From an uncultured Faecalibacterium sp. (lineage in GTDB: Bacteria; Bacillota; Clostridia; Oscillospirales; Ruminococcaceae): 9,041 nucleotides of DNA. The notes under the pieces are model-generated. The model worked only from the letters and a program-made list of their open reading frames with translations, was not told the DNA's origin and searched no databases. Positions within the stretch are counted from its first letter, which is position 1; each line of letters opens with the position of its first letter. A program made the position numbers and the translations under genes. The DNA is taken from the NCBI GenBank assembly GCA_934525325.1, contig CAKSZE010000064.1, positions 1 to 9,041 of the forward strand. The letters run 5' to 3'. Of the stretch, positions 1-5,765 are shown one piece after another.

Positions 1-165
1 CAAAAAGCAGAATTTGTTTAAAAAAACAGATAAAAAGTAACAGCTGCTTCACAAAACGAAAATTAAAAGCCGGAATGCGCCGCGAACCTTGTTTTTTAAA
101 GTGCACTGCCGCCCCAAAGCCGCCCGGAAAAGACTGTCTTTTGCACGGCGGCGGGCGATATACGC
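1..165. other. Gene-free left edge
   Basis: No credible coding region is visible. Roughly the first 75 bases are A-rich, with several A runs, and are much poorer in GC than the rest of the window, which suits an intergenic regulatory stretch. A T6 run sits at about 91-96 but I could not see a good stem before it. The right part holds the inverted repeats described as a possible terminator of the hydrolase gene. Nothing else could be supported. Confidence 0.6.
119..152 (-). terminator. Possible terminator stem after the hydrolase gene
   Basis: An outer stem GCCGCC (119-124) with GGCGGC (147-152) encloses an inner near-palindrome AAAAGAC-T-GTCTTTT (128-142), with a small internal loop between them. 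It begins 14 bases past the hydrolase stop codon, where a terminator is expected. Read on the minus strand, only a short TTT follows the stem, so the usual U tract is weak. The structure is seen directly; the terminator role is inferred. The inner palindrome could instead be a protein site. Confidence 0.35.
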
Positions 166-900
166 TCAGCGGGCTGCTGTCAGCCAGTCCAAAAGCCCCA
201 GTGTGCTGTCCAGATAGGCCTGCGGCACATCAAAATGCGTAGCGCCCTCGCGCACAGTCAGCCGGGCGTTGGGGTTTTTCTCTTGCAGTGCAGTGATGAA
301 CTGCTCCGAGGCGTCCGGCTTGACGATGGTGTCGGCACTGCCAACCACTGCCCATACCGGCAGGCTCTGCAAAGAGGTCAGGTTCTGCTCAGTAAGCCGA
401 ACCGAGCCGGACAGCGGCGCAGCAACGCAGAAAGCCTCTGGGTGCGCCAATGCCAGATCCCAGCAGCCGGTGCCGCCCATGCTGTGGCCGGTCAGCGCGG
501 TGCGGGCAATGGGGTACTGCGCCTTAATGACGGCCAGCAGTTGCATCAACTGGGCAGTGCGGTCGCTCCAGCCTTTGCAGTTGGCGGGCAGCTGCGGCAT
601 TACCACATAGGCATCCGGGGCAAGCTGCCCCTCCTGTAGGAAGCGGGGCAGACTTTCGGCTTCCAGCACGGCGTTCAGATCGCTGCCTTTGCCGCTGCCG
701 CCGTGCAGATAAAGCACCAGCGTCTTTGGGGTACCGGTGCTTTGCGGGGTGTAGAGCCAATAAGAAAGACCGGTGCCCCCGGTGTGGGCGGTCAGCGTTC
801 CGGCAGGGGAAACGGCAGCGGCATCGCCGCAGCCGGCACAGAGCAGGCAAAAAGCGGATGCAGCGGTAAGGGACAAAAAGCCCCGGCGGGTCAGTTCCAT
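166..900 (-). CDS. Exported alpha/beta hydrolase (esterase/peptidase-like), probable lipoprotein
   Basis: A 244-residue serine hydrolase of the alpha/beta fold, nearest in style to predicted peptidases/esterases (COG4099 or PHB-depolymerase/CE1-like). The substrate cannot be told. Visible motifs are the oxyanion-loop HGGSG (66-70), the nucleophile elbow GHSMGG with Ser140, a likely acid Asp190 in GSAD, and His222 in ATHFD, so the triad looks complete. The N-terminus is a secretion signal: RRGFL (5-9) resembles a twin-arginine motif, a hydrophobic stretch follows, and Cys24 in CAGC is a possible lipidation site. Position -3 is Cys rather than the usual Leu, so lipidation is not certain. The mature enzyme would sit on the outer face of the membrane. 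The ATG start is backed by AGGAGG (906-911) five bases upstream. It has its own promoter behind the mrp terminator, so it is probably monocistronic. Confidence 0.85.
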   Translation of the reverse strand: MELTRRGFLSLTAASAFCLLCAGCGDAAAVSPAGTLTAHTGGTGLSYWLYTPQSTGTPKTLVLYLHGGSGKGSDLNAVLEAESLPRFLQEGQLAPDAYVVMPQLPANCKGWSDRTAQLMQLLAVIKAQYPIARTALTGHSMGGTGCWDLALAHPEAFCVAAPLSGSVRLTEQNLTSLQSLPVWAVVGSADTIVKPDASEQFITALQEKNPNARLTVREGATHFDVPQAYLDSTLGLLDWLTAAR

Positions 901-928
901 AATAGCCTCCTGAAATTCAGATGAAATA

Positions 929-965
929 TTTCTGCCTATATCCTAACACGGAACATAGGCAGAAA
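929..965. repeat. Perfect 11-bp inverted repeat in hydrolase promoter (candidate operator)
   Basis: TTTCTGCCTAT (929-939) and ATAGGCAGAAA (955-965) are exact reverse complements separated by 15 bases. The arms overlap the predicted -35 side and the transcription start side of the hydrolase promoter, and the -10 box lies in the spacer. This placement suits a repressor operator. A hairpin in RNA is less likely because transcription would start inside the 929-939 arm. The repeat is seen directly; the operator role is inferred, and no regulator gene is adjacent. Confidence 0.55.
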
Positions 966-969
966 GCAA
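940..969 (-). promoter_or_regulatory. Predicted promoter of the hydrolase gene
   Basis: Read on the minus strand, TTGCTT (969-964) is a weak -35 and TAGGAT (945-940) a -10 with 4 of 6 consensus bases. The spacer is 18 bp and a TGT just before the -10 box makes it an extended -10. Transcription would begin near 933, about 30 bases before the ATG. The box is moderate in quality, which would suit a regulated promoter. Confidence 0.45.
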
Positions 970-982
970 TCATGAAACTGTG

Positions 983-1016
983 AAAAAGGCTGCTGCACAG
1001 CAATTGTGCAGCAGCC
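983..1016 (-). terminator. Intrinsic terminator of mrp
   Basis: GGCTGCTGCACA (988-999) pairs perfectly with TGTGCAGCAGCC (1005-1016) around a 5-base loop, giving a 12-bp GC-rich stem. On the minus strand it is followed at once by TTTTT (987-983). It starts 11 bases past the mrp stop codon. This is a textbook Rho-independent terminator and isolates mrp from the hydrolase downstream. Confidence 0.93.
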
Positions 1017-1027
1017 AAAGGGTCAGA

Positions 1028-1858
1028 TCATTTCAGCAGCTTTTCGCAGGCGTCTGCTGCGCCTTCCAAAAATTCGCCGCCATAGGTCTCGATCATACCG
1101 GCGTCGGAAAGTTCTGCCAGCTTGGGGTCGATGGGGCACTTGGCCAGCACGGGCAGGTGATGCTTTGCGGCAACCTCGTCCACATGGCTGTTGCCAAACA
1201 CATTGATGTGCTTGCCGCAGTCCGGGCAGACGATGTAGCTCATGTTCTCCACGATGCCCAGCATGGGCACCTTCATCATCTCGGCCATGTTCACAGCCTT
1301 TGCCACGATCATGCTTACCAGCTCCTGCGGGCTTGCCACCACAACGATGCCGTCCACCGGCAGGCTCTGGAACACGGTCAGGGGCACGTCACCGGTGCCC
1401 GGGGGCATATCCACGAACAGGAAATCCACGTCCTTCCAGACCACATCGGTCCAGAACTGCTTGACCGCACCGGCGATCACCGGGCCACGCCACACAACGG
1501 GATCTTCCTCGTTCTCCACCAGCAGGTTGATGCTCATCACATCAATGCCCATGCGGCTCTGGATGGGCCAGCAGCCCTTGTCGTCCGCCATGGCACGGCC
1601 ATGAATGCCGAACAGCTTGGGGATGGACGGGCCGGTGATATCGGCATCCAGAATGCCGCAGTGGTAGCCGCGGCGGGCCATGGCACAGGCCAGCAGGGCG
1701 CTGGTCATGCTCTTGCCCACGCCGCCCTTGCCTGAAACAACGCCGATGACCTTTTTCACACTGCTGTTGGGGTTGGGGGCATCGTGCTGCGGAGCGGCAT
1801 CGCGGGAAGAACAGGCTGCACTGCAATTAGAGCAGTCATGGGTACATTCTTCGCTCAT
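1028..1858 (-). CDS. mrp: Mrp/ApbC-family Fe-S cluster carrier P-loop ATPase
   Basis: A 276-residue cytosolic MinD-like ATPase of the Mrp/NBP35/ApbC family, which binds a 4Fe-4S cluster and hands it to apo-proteins. Motifs: deviant Walker A GKGGVGKS (43-50), switch region DADITGPSIP (71-80), and Walker B-like FVDMPPGTGD (148-157). The family CPDC (211-214) is the CxxC pair that bridges the cluster in a dimer. The N-terminus adds a cysteine cluster, Cys5, 9, 12 and 16 (C-x3-C-x2-C-x3-C), seen in clostridial Mrp proteins and spaced differently from eukaryotic Nbp35. It is a single-gene unit with a clear promoter (1956-1984) and terminator (983-1016). The ATG has only a weak AAAGAGA in front. 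The strong AAGGAGGA lies about 45 bases upstream with no in-frame ATG, GTG or TTG between them, so this start is the best available. Confidence 0.95.
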   Translation of the reverse strand: MSEECTHDCSNCSAACSSRDAAPQHDAPNPNSSVKKVIGVVSGKGGVGKSMTSALLACAMARRGYHCGILDADITGPSIPKLFGIHGRAMADDKGCWPIQSRMGIDVMSINLLVENEEDPVVWRGPVIAGAVKQFWTDVVWKDVDFLFVDMPPGTGDVPLTVFQSLPVDGIVVVASPQELVSMIVAKAVNMAEMMKVPMLGIVENMSYIVCPDCGKHINVFGNSHVDEVAAKHHLPVLAKCPIDPKLAELSDAGMIETYGGEFLEGAADACEKLLK

Positions 1859-1868
1859 TCTCTTTGTC

Positions 1869-1910
1869 GCGCACGGCAGGGGCAGGACCCGGGCGGTGCG
1901 CTTCCTCCTT
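1869..1910 (-). promoter_or_regulatory. mrp leader: distant strong Shine-Dalgarno plus intervening hairpin
   Basis: On the minus strand a strong ribosome binding sequence, AAGGAGGAA (1910-1902), is followed directly by GCGCAC (1901-1896), a 21-base GC-rich loop region, and the matching GTGCGC (1874-1869). The mrp ATG then begins 10 bases later. Folding the hairpin would place the ribosome site about 12 bases from the ATG. A short nested GGG/CCC stem could extend the fold. The pairing is seen; a role in translation start is inferred. Confidence 0.4.
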
Positions 1911-1920
1911 GCTCAAAATA

Positions 1921-1945
1921 CAGGCGGGGGCTTGCGCCCTGCCTG
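1921..1945 (-). promoter_or_regulatory. Hairpin in the early mrp leader
   Basis: CAGGC (1921-1925) pairs with GCCTG (1941-1945), and G and C triplets inside (1927-1929 with 1937-1939) extend it past one mismatch. On the minus strand it is followed by TATTTT (1920-1915) and then the distant Shine-Dalgarno. It lies just after the predicted transcription start. It may only stabilise the transcript, or be a weak attenuator; the U tract is too poor to call a terminator. Confidence 0.3.
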
Positions 1946-1955
1946 ACCACTGTTA

Positions 1956-1984
1956 ACTATACCATAAAAAGTGCGCAGAAACAA
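1956..1984 (-). promoter_or_regulatory. Predicted promoter of mrp
   Basis: Read on the minus strand: -35 TTGTTT (1984-1979), a 17-bp spacer, and -10 TATAGT (1961-1956), with TGG just before the -10 making it an extended -10. Five of six -10 bases match consensus. The start would be near 1949, leaving a leader of about 90 bases that holds two hairpins. It lies in the divergent gap with the flippase gene, for which I found no convincing promoter here. Confidence 0.7.
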
Positions 1985-2066
1985 CCCATAGCGCCGCTCA
2001 TGTTTTGCAAAGCCGCTGCATAGGCTGAACCGTGAACGCCCGTTCCGGGGCAGGGGGAGGTGCAGG

Positions 2067-3632
2067 GTGCGGCAGAACTACTTTAAAAACGCGGCGCTGC
2101 TTACCGGCTCGGACGTGGTGCTGCGGCTGGCAGGCATGGGGCTGCGCATCTGGCTGGCAAACGCCTTGGGCGGGGCGGGCATGGGGCTGTATCAGCTGGT
2201 GCTGGCGGTGTACGGGCTGTTCGTTACGCTGGCTACGGCGGGCATCTCGGTGGCGGCTACCCGGCTGCTGACCGAGGAACTCAGCCGGGATAAGGCCGCT
2301 GCGCGCGGGATGCTGGTGCGGCTGGTGCTGGCAGGGCTTACGCTGGGCGGGCTTGCCATGCTTGCCCAGCTTGCCACCGCAGGCCTTGCGGCAAAATGGT
2401 GGCTGGGGGATGTCCGCGCCGCTGCCGCGCTGCGCACCTCGGCGCTGGGACTGCCGTGGATGGCGATCTCTGCGGTGCTGCGCGGCTTTTTTCTGGCGCG
2501 GCGGCGGGTGGAGCCCAATGTGCTCAGCCAGCTGGCAGAGCAGACGGTGCGCATTGCCGCCGTAGTGTGGGCGCTTTCCCGCACGCAGGGCTGGCCGGAC
2601 GGCAGCCGCTGCGCACTGGTGCTGGCGGCTACCGCCCTGAGCGAGGCCGTATCCACTGCCCTGATGGCACTGTTTTACCGGCGGGAGGCGGCACGCTGCT
2701 TCGGCAGCACAGCGCCGCGCCCGCCAAGGGAGGTGTCCCGGCGGCTGTGGGACATCCTTTGGCCGGTGGAGGGCGGCAGGGCGCTTTCCAGCGCGCTGCA
2801 CACCGCCGAGAATATGCTGGTGCCCGCCTGCCTTGCGGTGTATCTGGCGACTTCCGGCGGGCGCACCGCTGCGCTGGAGCAGTACGGCACCTTAAAGGGC
2901 ATGGCACTGCCGCTGCTCAATTTCCCCTTCGGGCTGCTGGGTAGTCTGGCGGTTTTGCTGATGCCGGAGATCACGCAGGCGCATATCGAGGGGCAGATCG
3001 CCCGGCTGAACGCCCTGCTGGACCGGATGCTGCGGCTTACGGGGTATTTCTCTGCGCTGGCGGGTACGCTGTTCTGGGTGTGGGGCAGGCCGCTGGCGCA
3101 GCTGCTCTACCATAGCCCGGAGGCCGGGTTCTATCTGGAGACGCTAGCCCCGGCCATGCCGCTGATGTACTTGGAAAGCATGGTGGACGGTGCCATGAAG
3201 GGCATCGGGGAGCAGAAAGCCGCTTTCCGGTACAGTGTGTGGGACGCGGTGCTGCGCATTGGCGGGGTGGCGGTGCTGCTGCCCCGGTACGGGATGCGGG
3301 GCTTTCTGGCGGTGATCCTACTTTCCAGTTTCTACACCTGCGCAGCCAACACCGGGCGGCTGCTGCTTTCCAGCGGCACAGGGCACGCTTTCCGGCGCTG
3401 GCTGGGTGCACCGCTGCTGGCGGCTGCCGCCGCCGGTGCAGCCGGGCGGGGTGTGCGCCGGGCGCTGGCGGGCTTTCCGGCACAGGGGCTGTGGGAGCAG
3501 CTGGCAGTGCTGACGGCGGGCGGCACGGTGACCGCCATCGTGTTTTTACTGGCGGCGCTGCCGCTGGGGCTTTGGGAAGAGCTGCAAGCGGTGCTGCGGC
3601 AGGCAAAGACCGGGAAAAACAGGGGAAAGTGA
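2067..3632 (+). CDS. MOP-superfamily flippase, SpoVB/MurJ/Wzx-like
   Basis: A 521-residue polytopic membrane protein of the MOP exporter superfamily (polysaccharide synthesis protein, SpoVB/YtgP/MurJ type). Members flip lipid-linked sugars, such as lipid II or glycan repeat units, across the cytoplasmic membrane. The length and about 12-14 hydrophobic segments fit. Family-like features are the N-terminal segment with GGAGMGLYQL (35-44), a conserved-looking ENMLVP (248-253), LLMPEIT (297-303) and KGIGEQKAA (378-386). The tail from about 507 is basic. The GTG start is supported by GGGGGAGG (2053-2060) six bases upstream. Composition is extreme: Leu, Ala and Gly dominate and CTG is the favoured codon. 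The dehydratase downstream starts 150 bases later from its own promoter; both suggest envelope glycan work. Whether the cargo is lipid II, a polysaccharide unit or a spore-cortex precursor cannot be told, so no symbol is given. Confidence 0.88.
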   Translation: MRQNYFKNAALLTGSDVVLRLAGMGLRIWLANALGGAGMGLYQLVLAVYGLFVTLATAGISVAATRLLTEELSRDKAAARGMLVRLVLAGLTLGGLAMLAQLATAGLAAKWWLGDVRAAAALRTSALGLPWMAISAVLRGFFLARRRVEPNVLSQLAEQTVRIAAVVWALSRTQGWPDGSRCALVLAATALSEAVSTALMALFYRREAARCFGSTAPRPPREVSRRLWDILWPVEGGRALSSALHTAENMLVPACLAVYLATSGGRTAALEQYGTLKGMALPLLNFPFGLLGSLAVLLMPEITQAHIEGQIARLNALLDRMLRLTGYFSALAGTLFWVWGRPLAQLLYHSPEAGFYLETLAPAMPLMYLESMVDGAMKGIGEQKAAFRYSVWDAVLRIGGVAVLLPRYGMRGFLAVILLSSFYTCAANTGRLLLSSGTGHAFRRWLGAPLLAAAAAGAAGRGVRRALAGFPAQGLWEQLAVLTAGGTVTAIVFLLAALPLGLWEELQAVLRQAKTGKNRGK

Positions 3633-3649
3633 TAAAAACGTAAATTTTC

Positions 3650-3678
3650 TGGACACAGGCGGGAATTGTGAGTATAAT
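3650..3678 (+). promoter_or_regulatory. Strong predicted promoter of the sugar dehydratase gene
   Basis: TGGACA (3650-3655) matches the -35 consensus at five of six bases. TATAAT (3673-3678) is a perfect -10, and the spacer is 17 bp. This is the best housekeeping-type promoter in the window. Transcription should start near 3685, giving a leader of almost 100 bases before the GTG start. Confidence 0.85.
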
Positions 3679-3696
3679 ACAAACGTGTAGTTGTAT

Positions 3697-3760
3697 CCTT
3701 CCGGCCTGCCGGTGGAACACTTCCGAAAAAGCAGCGCAGGGGGCAAAGCGTCCCGCGCTG
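3697..3760 (+). promoter_or_regulatory. Structured 5' leader of the dehydratase mRNA
   Basis: Two hairpins lie between the predicted transcription start and the gene. The first is small: CCGG (3701-3704) with CCGG (3709-3712), plus outer CC/GG pairs. The second is stronger: CAGCGC (3732-3737) with GCGCTG (3755-3760), extended by inner GG/CC pairs. No T run follows, so they are not terminators. GAGAGGGA (3760-3767) comes right after the second stem, and the ribosome site AGAGG (3771-3775) follows. No known riboswitch class was recognised. Confidence 0.4.
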
Positions 3761-3782
3761 AGAGGGAAAAAGAGGATCGTAA

Positions 3783-5681
3783 GTGAAAGATAGAACCAAG
3801 AATACCCCGCAGGTGCTGCTGCGCCGTGCGCTGCTGGTGCTGCTGGATGCAGCCATTGTGGCATTCAGCTTTTATTTTGCCCTGCTGCTGCGGGCAGACG
3901 GTGCCGTGGAGGCCGTGTGGTGGCCGCATAACCGCGCCCTGTTGTACGAAAACCTGCCGTGGATCGTGGCGGTGTATATCGTCTGCTTTCTGGCAGGCGG
4001 GCTGTACTCGGTGCTGTGGAAGTACGCCGGTGAGCGGGATCTGATCCGCCTTGCCGGGATGATCGCTGTGCCCACCGCCGTGGTGTATGTGGTGAACCGC
4101 TGCTTTATCCACGGTGTGCTGTTCAATTCTGCCAACTGCATGGCCGCGGTGCTTATCCTTTTGCTCATCGGCGGCAGCCGCTTGGCATGGCGGCTGTTTT
4201 TGAACCATCCGCTGGGCGAGCGGCTGCGCCGCGTGCCCGCCAAAGACCCCAACCGCCCGGTGATGATCGTGGGCGCGGGCGAAGCCGGTGCATGGGCCAT
4301 CAATGTGTGCAAATCCAACAAGGAATACGGCCACGCCGTGGTGGCGGTGGACGATGACCCCGCAAAGCTGAACCAGACCATCCACGGCGTACCGGTCAAG
4401 GGCACGCTGGAGGACATCCCGGAGCTGTGCAAGCGCTACGGCATCCACAGCATCATTATTGCCATCCCCACCTTAAAGGGCAGCCGCCTGAGCCATGTCA
4501 TCGACCTGTGCGTCAGCACCCACTGTGCGGTGCAGGTGCTCAGCGACCCGCAGCTGGTGGGCAGCGGCACACCCCAGCAGGAGGTGTTCCGTGAGCTGAA
4601 CCCTGCCGACTTCCTCTCCCGCGAGGAAGTCACGCTGGATACCGATAAAATCTCCGGCTACCTTACCGGCAAAACGGTGCTGGTAACGGGCGGCGGCGGC
4701 TCCATCGGCAGTGAGCTGTGCCGTCAGGTCATGCGCTTCAAGCCCGGCAAGCTGCTCATCTTTGATATCTACGAAAACTGCGCCTATGAGCTGCTGATGG
4801 AACTGCAGCAGAAGTACGGCCGCGATATCCCGGTCACGGTGCTCATCGGCTCTATCCGGGATAAAAAGCGCTTAGACGAGGTATTTGATACCTATCACCC
4901 CACGGTGGTGTTCCACGCAGCGGCGCACAAGCACGTTCCGCTGATGGAGGTAAGCCCTGCCGAGGCCGTAAAGAACAATGTGCTGGGCACCAAAAACCTG
5001 CTGGTCAGCGCCAGCGAGCACGGGGTGGAGCGCTTTGTGCAGCTTTCCACCGATAAGGCCGTGAACCCCACCAGTGTCATGGGCTGCACTAAGCGCATCT
5101 GCGAGATGCTTATCCAGACCTTTGCGGGCAACACGGACATGAAGTGCGTGGCGGTGCGGTTCGGCAACGTGCTGGGCAGCCACGGCAGCGTTATCCCGCT
5201 GTTTGAAGCCCAGATCAAAAAGGGCGGGCCTGTCACCCTGACCGACCCCAACATCGTGCGCTACTTTATGACCATCCCGGAGGCAGCACAGCTGGTGCTG
5301 CAGGCGGGTGCACTGGCAGAGAGCGGCAATATCTATGTGCTGGATATGGGCGAGCCGGTGCGCATTATGGACTTGGCAAAGCAGCTCATCCGCTTTTACG
5401 GCTACGAGCCGGGCGTGAATATGGAGATCAAGATCGTGGGTCTGCGCCCCGGCGAAAAGCTTTACGAAGAGCTGATGATGGACGAGGAGCAGGACAAGAT
5501 GCGCCGCACCCAGCACAACAAGATCTTTGTGGCAAGCCCCCGCACCATTGATCTGGCCGAGTTCTACGGGCAGCTGCAGACGCTGGAAGCCGCTGCCGCC
5601 CACAACGATGAGGGTGTGGTGCGCCAGCTGGCAGCTATGATCCCCACCTTTACCCCCACCCGGGAGAACCTGAAACTGTAA
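3783..5681 (+). CDS. Membrane-bound nucleotide-sugar 4,6-dehydratase (WbpM/PglF/CapD type)
   Basis: A 632-residue enzyme of the large membrane subgroup of extended short-chain dehydrogenases. Relatives such as PglF and WbpM convert UDP-GlcNAc to its 4-keto-6-deoxy form, the first step to bacillosamine, QuiNAc or FucNAc in surface glycans. Four membrane segments lie at about 17-37, 58-76, 92-108 and 118-139. A first Rossmann domain (GAGEAG, 164-169) follows, then the catalytic domain with the NAD-binding GGGGSIGS (303-310) and HAAAHKHVPLME (378-389). The triad is Ser422, Met433 and Lys437 (STDKA and MGCTK). Met replaces the usual Tyr, as is known for WbpM-like large forms, so this is not a defect. 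RPGEKLYEE (555-563) is also typical. An in-frame TAA sits directly before the GTG start, so no earlier start is possible; AGAGG (3771-3775) supports it. The exact sugar product is not determinable. Confidence 0.93.
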   Translation: MKDRTKNTPQVLLRRALLVLLDAAIVAFSFYFALLLRADGAVEAVWWPHNRALLYENLPWIVAVYIVCFLAGGLYSVLWKYAGERDLIRLAGMIAVPTAVVYVVNRCFIHGVLFNSANCMAAVLILLLIGGSRLAWRLFLNHPLGERLRRVPAKDPNRPVMIVGAGEAGAWAINVCKSNKEYGHAVVAVDDDPAKLNQTIHGVPVKGTLEDIPELCKRYGIHSIIIAIPTLKGSRLSHVIDLCVSTHCAVQVLSDPQLVGSGTPQQEVFRELNPADFLSREEVTLDTDKISGYLTGKTVLVTGGGGSIGSELCRQVMRFKPGKLLIFDIYENCAYELLMELQQKYGRDIPVTVLIGSIRDKKRLDEVFDTYHPTVVFHAAAHKHVPLMEVSPAEAVKNNVLGTKNLLVSASEHGVERFVQLSTDKAVNPTSVMGCTKRICEMLIQTFAGNTDMKCVAVRFGNVLGSHGSVIPLFEAQIKKGGPVTLTDPNIVRYFMTIPEAAQLVLQAGALAESGNIYVLDMGEPVRIMDLAKQLIRFYGYEPGVNMEIKIVGLRPGEKLYEELMMDEEQDKMRRTQHNKIFVASPRTIDLAEFYGQLQTLEAAAAHNDEGVVRQLAAMIPTFTPTRENLKL

Positions 5682-5686
5682 CAGCT

Positions 5687-5744
5687 TGAACTGCGGCACT
5701 GGGCCGCATGGAATAGACCGCAGGCCGGAACATGCCGGGCTGCG
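5687..5744 (+). promoter_or_regulatory. Two dyads and a possible weak promoter before the decarboxylase gene
   Basis: The 84-base gap holds two stems. TGCGGC (5692-5697) pairs with GCCGCA (5703-5708) over a 5-base loop. CGCAG-x-CCGG (5719-5728) pairs with CCGG-x-CTGCG (5735-5744) over a 6-base loop, with one G:G mismatch. Neither has a T run, so they are not intrinsic terminators. TTGAAC (5687-5692) and TGGAAT (5709-5714), 16 bp apart, could be a weak promoter with the first dyad in its spacer. Otherwise the gene is read through from the dehydratase. Confidence 0.4.
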
Positions 5745-5765
5745 CAAAACGAGAGGGATGTTATT

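Noticed and set aside
980..1735. A 251-codon plus-strand open frame opposite mrp, very rich in His and Ala
   Set aside because: It is antisense to mrp, runs through the mrp terminator, and has the His/Ala-heavy composition typical of a mirror frame of a GC-rich gene.
2032..2271. Short plus-strand frame starting just upstream of the flippase, with many Trp and Cys residues
   Set aside because: It overlaps the flippase in another frame, and its Trp/Cys/Arg-rich translation is a typical out-of-frame reading; the flippase GTG has the proper ribosome site.
3662..3672. GGAATTGTGAG, identical to the left half of the E. coli lac operator, just before the -10 of the dehydratase promoter
   Set aside because: There is no symmetric right half and no LacI-type regulator nearby; an 11-base match in a promoter spacer is best taken as chance.
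3711..3720. GGTGGAACAC, resembling the T-box sequence GGTGGNACCGCG
   Set aside because: The predicted transcription start is only about 25 bases upstream, leaving no room for the specifier stem, and no terminator or aminoacyl-tRNA/amino-acid gene follows directly.
3546..4448. A 300-codon minus-strand open frame bridging the flippase end and the dehydratase start
   Set aside because: It crosses the strong plus-strand promoter and leader, has His/Gln-rich mirror-frame composition and no ribosome site or family resemblance.
5682..5765. Lysine riboswitch upstream of the decarboxylase
   Set aside because: The gap is only 84 bases, about half the length of a lysine riboswitch aptamer, and the two simple hairpins do not form its five-helix fold.
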